Of a stretch of 7,233 nucleotides of DNA, positions 1 to 5,116 are shown in pieces. The stretch covers positions 1 to 7,233 of the forward strand of contig CAYLXB010000107.1 in NCBI GenBank assembly GCA_964387495.1, read 5' to 3'. Under the pieces are notes generated by a model, which worked only from the letters and a program-made list of their open reading frames with translations, searched no databases and was not told the origin of the DNA. The position numbers were made by a program, and so were the translations under genes. Source of the stretch: DSXF01 sp964387495 (GTDB lineage: Bacteria; Chloroflexota; Anaerolineae; Anaerolineales; Villigracilaceae). Each line of letters starts with the position of its first letter. Position 1 is the first letter of the stretch.

Positions 1-2
1 GC

Positions 3-269
3 GCCGGCCCTGATGGCCTGCTGGACAGGTCCGGCAATGTCTGGGAGTGGTGCCTGACCGAATGGATGGAGGGTTATAAGGCATACATGAAAAAGGAAAA
101 CAACGATCCCGGTGGTTCGTGCCCGCGCGTCCTGCGTGGCGGTGCCTTCTACAATAGTGTCAGGCTTGTCCGTTGTGCGTCCCGCTACGGGTACCTCCCC
201 GGTAATCTATGGTACAGGGACGGTTTTCGTGTCGGGGTTTTTGTGGTGTCCCCTGTTCCTGGTTCCTGA
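3..269 (+). CDS. FGE-sulfatase (SUMF1-fold) domain protein, C-terminal part; probable DGR variable protein
   Basis: The frame is open from base 3 and ends at TGA 267-269, giving 88 residues of a protein that starts outside the window. Seen: the FGE-family signature SGNVWEW (residues 10-16), then RVLRGGAF (42-49), two spaced Arg (54, 57), CASR (58-61), a Pro (66) and GFRV (74-77), in the usual order for the C-terminal half of the C-type-lectin-like FGE fold. Known: this fold is used by formylglycine-generating enzymes and related oxygenases, by many uncharacterised surface or signalling proteins, and by the targets of diversity-generating retroelements. In those targets the stretch from RGG(S/A)F to GFRV is the hypervariable ligand-binding face. 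Here that face carries mixed residues (Y, N, S, V, L, G, W, D) at positions that are often Asn in template-encoded relatives, and a bAvd-like start codon region follows. I therefore infer a binding protein diversified by a DGR rather than a sulfatase-maturing enzyme. The N-terminal domains cannot be seen. Confidence 0.88.
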   Translation, partial: AGPDGLLDRSGNVWEWCLTEWMEGYKAYMKKENNDPGGSCPRVLRGGAFYNSVRLVRCASRYGYLPGNLWYRDGFRVGVFVVSPVPGS

Positions 270-293
270 ATTCTGGTATCCTGGTTTCTGAAT
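141..293 (+). other. Probable DGR variable repeat (VR) region
   Basis: This segment encodes the C-terminal lectin-fold face (from GGAF at residues 46-49 to the stop) and runs on to the hairpin at 293. DGR mutagenesis changes template adenines, so AAC/AAT codons diversify at bases 1 and 2 while the final C/T is kept. Of the suspected variable codons, 50-53, 55, 56, 60, 62, 64, 65, 67, 68, 71 and 73 (tac, aat, agt, gtc, ctt, gtc, tcc, tac, tac, ctc, ggt, aat, tac, gac) all end in C or T, which is what AAY templates would give. The scaffold residues (RVLRGG, R, RCA, P, GFRV) remain intact between them. No template repeat is in the window, so the exact limits and the variable positions are inferred. 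An ordinary FGE paralogue that never was a DGR target cannot be excluded from this window alone. Confidence 0.6.
258..293 (+). repeat. 14-bp direct near-repeat at the end of the variable region
   Basis: Bases 258-271 (CCTGGTTCCTGAAT) and 280-293 (CCTGGTTTCTGAAT) match at 13 of 14 positions with a 22-bp period. The first copy contains the stop codon of the FGE-fold gene, and the second abuts the hairpin. In DGRs the invariant sequence that sets where mutagenic homing initiates (IMH) lies at this place, just after the variable codons, so these copies may be part of an IMH-like element. That role is inferred from position. Confidence 0.6.
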
Positions 294-313
294 CGCCCCT
301 CGCGCAGGGGCGA
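293..313 (+). other. GC-rich hairpin just downstream of the VR (IMH-type hairpin or terminator)
   Basis: TCGCCCCT (293-300) pairs perfectly with AGGGGCGA (306-313) around the five-base loop CGCGC. It lies 24 nt after the target-gene stop codon. DGRs such as that of phage BPP-1 have a short GC-rich hairpin or cruciform a few bases past the VR that aids template-directed homing; stem length, GC content and position fit. A run of five T (316-320) follows two bases later, so it could also act as a weak intrinsic terminator between the target gene and the avd remnant. Confidence 0.65.
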
Positions 314-325
314 ACTTTTTAATCT

Positions 326-330
326 GGAGG
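326..330 (+). promoter_or_regulatory. Shine-Dalgarno site of the avd remnant
   Basis: GGAGG lies four bases before ATG 335-337. It shows that the short reading frame behind the hairpin begins at a genuine translation start although the frame is only 28 codons long. Confidence 0.7.
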
Positions 331-334
331 AACG

Positions 335-421
335 ATGCAAGAATCACCGATTTTCAGCAAGACCTTCGACCTGCTGGCCTGGCTGCTGCTCCCGTCTCAC
401 ACCGCGGTGTCACTTAAATAG
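335..421 (+). pseudogene. avd: Truncated bAvd-family DGR accessory protein (N-terminal remnant)
   Basis: The frame starts at ATG 335 behind a good Shine-Dalgarno and stops at TAG 419-421, encoding 28 residues. It begins MQESPIFSKTFDLLAWLL. From memory, DGR bAvd proteins open with a closely similar stretch (M-Q-E-S-P-I/L-F-x-K-T-Y/F-D-x-L-x-W-L-L, then P-H-T/x-x-K-F-P-K); intact family members are roughly 110-130 residues and form a pentameric four-helix bundle that works with the reverse transcriptase on the template RNA. Here the likeness fades after residue 18-23 (LPSHTAVSLK) and the frame ends. Its last 25 bases overlap, antisense, the 3' end of the rhomboid gene. Position directly behind an FGE-type variable protein is the usual place for avd. 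I infer a deletion or rearrangement that removed the rest of avd together with the template repeat and RT. A short protein that matches by chance is the alternative. Confidence 0.65.
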
Positions 422-1083
422 CGGGCGAAGGCTTCCGGGCGCAGGAAGAGGAATACGGCCGCGCTGGCGAAGAAGCCGCCCAGGTGGGCCCAGTAGCCGA
501 TGCCGTAGTCCGCATCGTTCAGGAAGATGTCCAGCGCCGGCGGGATCTGCAGCACCAGGAAGTAGAGCACGACCCAGACGGCCCGCAGTTTCGGCCAGAT
601 GGGCACGATCTCGATCAGGATCAGGGTGCGGATGCGCCCGCCGGGGAACATCAGCAGGTAGGCTCCCATCACACCGAAGACCGCCCCGCTCGCCCCGATG
701 GAAGGGATGCTGGAATCCTTCATGACCAGGGCCGTCGCCAGGTGGGCGCAGGTGCCGGCGAAGAGGTAGAAGAGCAGGAAGCGCCACGGCCCGCAGGCAT
801 CCTCCACCCGGCGCCCGAAGACCCAGAGTGCGAACATGTTGCTGGCCAGGTGGAACCAGCCGCCGTGCAGGAACATGGCCGTCAGGTTGGAGACCACCCC
901 GCCGCCGATCCTGTTCCAGATCAGCAGGGGGGTGAAGCCGAAGGTCAGGTAATACAGGCGCTGTTCCTGCGCCGGGAGGGACGGCTCGAGGGCCAGCACC
1001 AGCACATTGGCCGCGATCAGCAGCACCGTCATGAACGGGAACAGGCTGTAGCGGTTGGGTTCGGTATCGTTGAGCGGGAACAT
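397..1083 (-). CDS. Rhomboid family intramembrane serine protease
   Basis: A 228-residue, strongly hydrophobic protein with about six membrane segments. The rhomboid motifs are complete: HGGWFHLASNM (residues 73-83, with His78 and Asn82 of the oxyanion/loop region), GASGAVFG (130-137, nucleophile Ser132) and WAHLGGF (198-204, catalytic His200). Rhomboids use this Ser-His dyad to cut substrate transmembrane helices within the membrane, so an active enzyme is predicted; the substrate is unknown. The longer first loop with the hydrophobic LTFGFTPLLIW stretch is typical of bacterial rhomboids of this size. The ATG start has AGGA four bases upstream and begins 6 nt after the stop of the TPR gene, which implies cotranscription. 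The C-terminal codons (LSDTAV) lie in the junction with the avd remnant, so the natural C-terminus may have been changed there. Confidence 0.95.
   Translation of the reverse strand: MFPLNDTEPNRYSLFPFMTVLLIAANVLVLALEPSLPAQEQRLYYLTFGFTPLLIWNRIGGGVVSNLTAMFLHGGWFHLASNMFALWVFGRRVEDACGPWRFLLFYLFAGTCAHLATALVMKDSSIPSIGASGAVFGVMGAYLLMFPGGRIRTLILIEIVPIWPKLRAVWVVLYFLVLQIPPALDIFLNDADYGIGYWAHLGGFFASAAVFLFLRPEAFARYLSDTAV
399..410. repeat. 12-bp perfect palindrome at the DGR/rhomboid junction
   Basis: ACACCGCGGTGT is fully self-complementary. It sits where likeness to avd has just ended and overlaps the first base of the minus-strand rhomboid stop codon (TGA at 399-397). It may mark the recombination point that removed the rest of the retroelement, or it may be chance in GC-rich DNA. 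Confidence 0.5.
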
Positions 1084-1089
1084 GGTGTC

Positions 1090-2112
1090 CTAGGGGGCCA
1101 GCGCACCCAGGCTCGCAAGCCTGCGGTAGGAATCGGCCAGCAGGAAAAGGTGCGGCAGCAGCACCACCAGCCAGCCCAGGGCGCCCAGCAGGAAGCGCGC
1201 CAGCGGACTGCCGCCGGCATCTTCGTCCTGGAAGACCGTCAGCCAGACCCGGTGGCGGCCGCGCACGCCGGCCAGGGCGGTCAGCCAGCCGCCGAGCATG
1301 GCCAGCGGTAGCCCCAGCCAGGGCAGGGCCTCGAAATCTGCAAAGGGATCGATGCCGATTTGAAGCCACATCAGGGCTGCGTACAGCAGCGGCGGCCCGG
1401 CCGCCAGGCGCAGTACCGAGAGCGAGGGGTGTACGAACCGGATGCCCTCGCGCTGCTGGGCCTCCAGGCGGGTGACGTTGTGGTAGACGCGGTCCCACTC
1501 CTCGCTCGTCCGGGCCGAAGCCCCCATGCGTTTGTAGACCGCCAGCGCCTGGGCGAAATTGCCCTGCTCCTCGAACAGCTTCGCCAGCGCCTGCGGGTGC
1601 GAGCGGTAATGCAGCTTCTGGCGCAGTTCGGCGCGCAGGCGCAGGTCCTGCGGGCGGAGCCGGACTGCCTGCTGCAGGGCCTGGATCTGCTCGTCCAGGT
1701 TGGTCGAGAGGCGGGCCAGCAGGCGCCAGGCGCGCAGGTTGTTCAGCTCCTGCGCCGTGACCTGCTGAACCAGGGCCAGCGCCTCCTGGCGCCGCCCGGT
1801 TTTGGCCAGGCGTCCGGCCTGCTTCAGTTTTTGTTCCCTTTGGATCGTATTTTCCCGGGCGGCCTGCCCCTCTTCCCGGATCAATTTCTCCAGGTAGGCC
1901 TGCGCCGCGCGGTTGGCGGGGTCGAGCGCCAGCACCCGCCGGCAGGCCTCCTGGCGCGCGGCCGGCTCCTCCAGCAGGCCGGTCAGCCACATCCAGGCCA
2001 GTGCATTCTGCGGCTCCAGTTCCACCACCTCCAGGAACAACTCGCGCGCCGTCTGCTCGCGCCCGGCGCGCGCTTCTAAAATTGCCCGCTGCAAGAGATT
2101 CTGAACGGCCAT
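1090..2112 (-). CDS. TPR-repeat protein with C-terminal membrane segments
   Basis: A 340-residue protein. The N-terminal two thirds are alpha-helical with tetratricopeptide-like units: about 4-34 (ending VVELEPQNALAW), 35-70 (ACRRVLALDPANRAAQAYLEKL), 96-158 (EALALVQQV and IQALQQAVRLRPQDLRLRAEL) and a last one near 174-198 (LFEEQGNFAQALAVYKRMG). A charged Gln/Arg/Glu stretch at 80-110 may be a short coiled coil. The C-terminal third has about three hydrophobic segments (around 232-250, 263-282 and 304-325), so the TPR domain is tethered to the membrane, probably facing the cytoplasm because there is no signal peptide. TPRs bind partner proteins; the partner is not evident. The ATG has AGGA five bases upstream. 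The rhomboid gene follows after 6 nt, so a functional link such as substrate recruitment is possible but unproven. Confidence 0.85.
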   Translation of the reverse strand: MAVQNLLQRAILEARAGREQTARELFLEVVELEPQNALAWMWLTGLLEEPAARQEACRRVLALDPANRAAQAYLEKLIREEGQAARENTIQREQKLKQAGRLAKTGRRQEALALVQQVTAQELNNLRAWRLLARLSTNLDEQIQALQQAVRLRPQDLRLRAELRQKLHYRSHPQALAKLFEEQGNFAQALAVYKRMGASARTSEEWDRVYHNVTRLEAQQREGIRFVHPSLSVLRLAAGPPLLYAALMWLQIGIDPFADFEALPWLGLPLAMLGGWLTALAGVRGRHRVWLTVFQDEDAGGSPLARFLLGALGWLVVLLPHLFLLADSYRRLASLGALAP

Positions 2113-2240
2113 GCAGGTCCTGGGTGGTTTGATCCGCCGGATGGCGGGCTGCGGTTATTTTATCACCCCTTTGTGCCCGGGCGCAGTCGAAGGGCCGGGC
2201 GCCTGCGGTTGTGTTATAACAGGCTGTGCAAGGAGTTTCC
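2113..2240. promoter_or_regulatory. Divergent intergenic region between the TPR and CAP-lipoprotein genes
   Basis: These 128 bases must hold the promoters of both divergent genes. The 8-bp palindrome GTTATAAC (2213-2220) includes TATAAC, a good -10 candidate for the plus-strand lipoprotein, although no convincing -35 is seen. On the minus strand TAAAAT (complement of ATTTTA near 2157-2162) is a possible -10 for the TPR gene. CCGGGCGC occurs twice as a direct repeat (2177-2184 and 2195-2202, 18-bp period), which could be an operator or part of a degenerate dispersed repeat. All assignments are by eye. Confidence 0.4.
2230..2235 (+). promoter_or_regulatory. Shine-Dalgarno site that fixes the CAP-lipoprotein start
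   Basis: AAGGAG lies five bases before ATG 2241. An in-frame GTG at 2226 lies upstream of this site and would put the ribosome-binding sequence inside the gene. The ATG gives a clean lipoprotein signal peptide, so 2241 is preferred. Confidence 0.8.
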
Positions 2241-3221
2241 ATGTTCAGAACCATCCTTTCCCTGCTCTGCCTGGCCGCATTCTGCCTGGGTGCCTGCAGC
2301 CCGGCCGGGCCCGCGGCCACCGCCTCGCCCGCTGCGGCGCCCAGCCCCCTGCCCAGCCTCACCCCGGAGCCCAGCCCTGCGCCGGCGCCGCCCGTCACGC
2401 CCACCCCCCAGAGCGGCTGCACCAGCGCCGCCCTCTACCTGGCGGACGTCACCATCCCCGACCTGACCGCCCTGGATCCGGCCACCCCCTTCACCAAGAC
2501 CTGGCGCCTGAAGAACACCGGCACCTGCACTTGGAACGAGACCTACAGCCTGGTCTTCGCCTCCGGCGAGCGCATGCAGGCCCCGGCCTCCGTCCCGCTC
2601 TCCGAGACCGTCCCCGGCGGCACGCTGGACCTGTCGCTGGAGATGGTCGCCCCGGCCCTGGACGGCATCTACACCGGCATCTATGAACTGCACGCCCCGG
2701 ACGGCAGCCGCCTGCCGGTCGGGACCCTGGACAGCATCTGGGTCAAGATCGTGGTCGGGGAACTGCCGCCCACGCCCCTGCCCGGCGCACCCACCCCGGT
2801 CGCCCCTGCCGGCCCCTGCCATCCCGCCCGGGACGCGGCCTATGTCAATCAGCTCCTGGCTCTCATCAACCAGGCGCGCACCGCCGAAAAACTGCCCGCC
2901 CTGAACCTTGATTCGCGCCTCTCCGCTGCGGCCCAGGCCCACAGCGAGGACATGGCCTGCAACAACTTCCGCAGCCACACCGGCTCGGACGGCTCCTCCA
3001 TCTCGGCCCGGATCGCCGCCCAGGGCTACTCGGCCTCCTACGTCCTGGAGACCATCTTCGCCAGCGGCACCGCCCAGACCGCCTTCGACTGGTGGATGAA
3101 CGACAAGCTCCACCGCGACGTCCTGCTCGATCCGAATGTCACGGAGGCTGGCATCGGCCACGCCTATACCGCCAGCAGTTTGTACGGGGATTATTACACC
3201 GTGGATCTGGCCAGCCCTTAA
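2241..3221 (+). CDS. Secreted lipoprotein with NBR1-type Ig-like domain and CAP (SCP/YkwD) domain
   Basis: 326 residues. Residues 1-19 are a lipoprotein signal ending in lipobox LGAC (Cys19 lipidated), so the protein is exported and membrane-anchored. A Pro/Ala/Ser/Thr linker runs to about 57. Residues 58-172 resemble the Ig-like domain first named in NBR1, with the hallmark WRLKNTGTCTW (88-98), YSLVF and a late IWVKIVV strand. A second Pro-rich linker (175-192) leads to a CAP domain at about 198-326: LINQARTAEKLPAL, AHSEDMA (233-239), the fsH...DG equivalent SHTGSDGSS (245-253, His246), an ENI-like LETI (269-272, Glu270) and the WMN..HR equivalent WWMNDKLHRDVLL (284-296, His291), then AGIGHAY. 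The motif His and Glu residues are kept, but the Asn of EN(I/V) is Thr. Bacterial CAP proteins have mostly unknown roles at the cell surface; the substrate or ligand here is unknown. The transcript runs into a palindromic repeat at the stop codon. Confidence 0.93.
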   Translation: MFRTILSLLCLAAFCLGACSPAGPAATASPAAAPSPLPSLTPEPSPAPAPPVTPTPQSGCTSAALYLADVTIPDLTALDPATPFTKTWRLKNTGTCTWNETYSLVFASGERMQAPASVPLSETVPGGTLDLSLEMVAPALDGIYTGIYELHAPDGSRLPVGTLDSIWVKIVVGELPPTPLPGAPTPVAPAGPCHPARDAAYVNQLLALINQARTAEKLPALNLDSRLSAAAQAHSEDMACNNFRSHTGSDGSSISARIAAQGYSASYVLETIFASGTAQTAFDWWMNDKLHRDVLLDPNVTEAGIGHAYTASSLYGDYYTVDLASP

Positions 3222-3279
3222 AAAACTGCGACGCACTCCTGTCCTGAGCGTAGCGAAGGATCCAAAGTGCGCCGCACTT
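3219..3279 (+). repeat. Dispersed palindromic repeat, copy 1 (also terminator for the convergent minus-strand gene)
   Basis: Starting at the TAA of the CAP lipoprotein, bases 3220-3276 match the reverse complement of 5447-5503 at about 50 of 57 positions by eye. The ends form an imperfect long hairpin: ACTGCGACGCACT (3225-3237) against AGTGCGCCGCACT (3266-3278), two mismatches in 13. The right arm also folds on itself (AAGTGCG-C-CGCACTT, 3265-3279). The core contains TCCTGAGCGTAGCGAAGGA (3242-3260), a kind of short motif often seen scattered through intergenic DNA of environmental bacteria. The element fills the 66-bp gap between two convergent genes. On the minus strand the hairpin ends in six T (complement of 3220-3225), so it should terminate the beta-lactamase-fold gene. 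Confidence 0.8.
3220..3279 (-). terminator. Probable intrinsic terminator of the beta-lactamase-fold lipoprotein gene
   Basis: Read on the minus strand, the imperfect 13-bp stem of repeat copy 1 begins nine bases after the gene's TAA and is followed directly by a TTTTTT tract. This is a stem-plus-U-tract arrangement. The loop is long (28 nt) and the stem has two mismatches, so its efficiency is uncertain. Confidence 0.5.
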
Positions 3280-3287
3280 CTCCGATG

Positions 3288-5042
3288 TTACGGGCAAAAC
3301 GGGCGGATCTTGTCCGCCTCTTTCACGGCCGCATCCCAGGTGAAGGTGCGCCCGTCGCTGAAATAATAGTAACTGACCCCGTTCGGCATCAGCGCCACCA
3401 CGTTGCCGCTCACCCCCAGCATCTGCACCACCCAGAAGGTGCAGGTGTAGCCCTCCGGCTGGCCATACTCCTGCGCCCAGAAGGCATTGTTGTAGGCCAG
3501 GTCCGGGCCGCGGCTCACACCTCTGTCAGCCGGGTCGCGCTGCAGGGCCGCCGCCAGCAGTCCGGGATGCAGGACCTGCCTGCCCCCGGCCGCGCCGCCG
3601 GCGTTGTTGAGGAAGGTGGACAGTTTGGCAATGTCGTCCGGGACCCACCACAGCCCGTAACCGCCCTCCGCCTGGCCCTGCCAGTTGTCATCCGCGGTGC
3701 GCATGCTGGTGCGCGCCCCCGGGCTGAGGCCGAGCGGGTCATAGACCTCGTCCACCACCATTTCGAAGATATCCGCCTCCGCCCCGGCCTGCGCCTGCAG
3801 GTAAGCCTGCATCGCCCGCGTCACGATGAACGTGTCCGAGGTGTGATAGACCCAGACCGTCCCGGCGGGGGCTGCGGAAGGCCAGACGAAGGCTGCCGCG
3901 ATGCGCTTTTCGTACGGCTGCGCCCCATAGAATTCGGCTATCTTCGGCCCGTCCTCATCCACCATGTTCCCGCCGGAGTCGAAGTTGCCGGTGGCCATGT
4001 CGAGCGCCTGGTCGAAGGTGACCATCTCCCAGTCCCCCTGCCCATCGGCAGTTTCAGGGACATACTCCTTGACGTACAGGCCGCGCACCTGCGGGCCGTA
4101 GACCTGCGCCAGGCGCATCAACGCCAGGCTGGGGAAGAGCGACTTGGCCGTGGAGAAGGAGGCCGCCCGCTGCGACTCGCAGTAGGGATAGCGGCCGTAG
4201 CGGGTCTGGCAGCCGCCCAGGTAGTTGACGCCGTCCACCACCACGCCGTACCAGGTCAGCTGGGATTTCGGCACGCCCGCCCCGAAGGCGCCGGGGTTCA
4301 AGCCCGGAACTACCTTGGCGAGCTCCTCGATGGGCCGGGTCGGGAAGCGCCCGGCCAGTTCCCGGCGGAAATCCGCCCGGGCCTGCCCGGCTTCCGGGAC
4401 CTGCCCGGGGTGATACCTGGCTTCCAGCAGTCCCCAGAAATCGGCCTTCGTGTAGGCAGCGGTCTCCTGGGTGATCTGGTACCAGACCCTGGAGACCGAG
4501 TCTTCATCGAACAGGAAGGTCAGCGTGCCGTTGTAGGAGGAGTTGCCGCCCTTGGGTGCCAGCGTGAAGGGCAGGGAGGCGCGGCTGTACCCGCCGTCGC
4601 CCGCCTCGCTCCAGGCCCGCCCCGGCTCGAGAATGATATTCCAGGCCGGGTGGGTGGTGATGATCAGCCCGCGCTGCACGGGCACAAGGTAATCGTCCAT
4701 TTGTATGAAGGCAAAGTCGAACTCCGGCAGGTGCCCGTCTTCCGGCGCGAGCGCATCTGCCCCGGCCAGGGCCTTGAAACCGCCGCCTTCGGCCTCCCCC
4801 AGCAGTTCCAGGCGGCCTTCGAAGGTGTGCAGCGGCGCGGCAGCCCCCTCCGGCCTGGCCAGGGCGGCTTCGTCCAGCGGCCCCGCGGCTTCGAACCCCT
4901 CCAGCAGGCTGTCCCGGCTCAGCAGGCTGCGGGCGGGGAGCGGCGGCGGTTCGGCTGTGGGAGGAGGCGCGGTTTGCGGCCCGGCACAGGCCGCAAGAAA
5001 TGGGATCAACAGGAACAGGCGGGGAATGGATTGTATTTTCAT
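3288..5042 (-). CDS. Lipoprotein with C-terminal serine beta-lactamase-fold (DUF/AmpC-like) domain
   Basis: From the ATG at 5042, 584 residues. An in-frame ATG 12 codons earlier (5078) exists but would put a polar stretch before the signal peptide. The chosen start gives a signal ending in lipobox LAAC (Cys19), then a Pro/Ala-rich linker to about 40. Residues about 45-260 form an unrecognised, beta-rich N-terminal domain. The C-terminal part (about 265-584) looks like the class C beta-lactamase/esterase family: the SxxK motif STAK (Ser297, Lys300), a YxN-like YHTSDTF (Tyr399), helix NAFW/GLWW elements with GGYGLWWVPDDIAKLSTFL (positions about 460-478), and a late GVSGNVVALMP strand (about 543-553) where the KTG-type motif would be. 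The KTG Lys is not apparent. Such enzymes are serine hydrolases acting on peptides, esters or cell-wall substrates; true beta-lactamase activity is not implied. It ends convergent with the CAP lipoprotein. Ribosome site is weak (GGGA shortly before the ATG). Confidence 0.85.
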   Translation of the reverse strand: MKIQSIPRLFLLIPFLAACAGPQTAPPPTAEPPPLPARSLLSRDSLLEGFEAAGPLDEAALARPEGAAAPLHTFEGRLELLGEAEGGGFKALAGADALAPEDGHLPEFDFAFIQMDDYLVPVQRGLIITTHPAWNIILEPGRAWSEAGDGGYSRASLPFTLAPKGGNSSYNGTLTFLFDEDSVSRVWYQITQETAAYTKADFWGLLEARYHPGQVPEAGQARADFRRELAGRFPTRPIEELAKVVPGLNPGAFGAGVPKSQLTWYGVVVDGVNYLGGCQTRYGRYPYCESQRAASFSTAKSLFPSLALMRLAQVYGPQVRGLYVKEYVPETADGQGDWEMVTFDQALDMATGNFDSGGNMVDEDGPKIAEFYGAQPYEKRIAAAFVWPSAAPAGTVWVYHTSDTFIVTRAMQAYLQAQAGAEADIFEMVVDEVYDPLGLSPGARTSMRTADDNWQGQAEGGYGLWWVPDDIAKLSTFLNNAGGAAGGRQVLHPGLLAAALQRDPADRGVSRGPDLAYNNAFWAQEYGQPEGYTCTFWVVQMLGVSGNVVALMPNGVSYYYFSDGRTFTWDAAVKEADKIRPFCP

Positions 5043-5116
5043 ATTTCCCATTGTATTAAATTTTCCCCCGGATTCCATGCGACAGATGACCGATTAAGGG
5101 AACAGGTTCCGGCCGG

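Noticed and set aside
1..421. A template repeat or reverse transcriptase inside the window
   Set aside because: Beyond the variable region no second copy of its scaffold (RVLRGG to GFRV) and no RT motif was found on either strand.
484..1311. A 275-codon plus-strand frame antisense to the rhomboid and TPR genes
   Set aside because: Gln/Glu/His-rich composition reflects reverse reading of Leu/Ala codons, and the opposite strand has strong catalytic motifs.
410..2422. A 670-codon minus-strand reading frame spanning the rhomboid and TPR genes in another frame
   Set aside because: It is a GC-rich shadow: composition is Gly/Ala/Pro/Arg-heavy with no domain, while the two overlapping frames have clear rhomboid motifs and TPR units.
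2214..3236. A 340-codon minus-strand frame antisense to the CAP lipoprotein
   Set aside because: The plus strand carries a lipobox, a Shine-Dalgarno and two domains; the antisense frame is Gly/Ala/Arg-rich without motifs.
3136..3366. A 76-codon plus-strand frame (and similar pieces in 5418-5840) containing VLSVAKD-type peptides
   Set aside because: The peptide is simply the translation of the dispersed repeat core; it recurs wherever the repeat does and is not a conserved protein.
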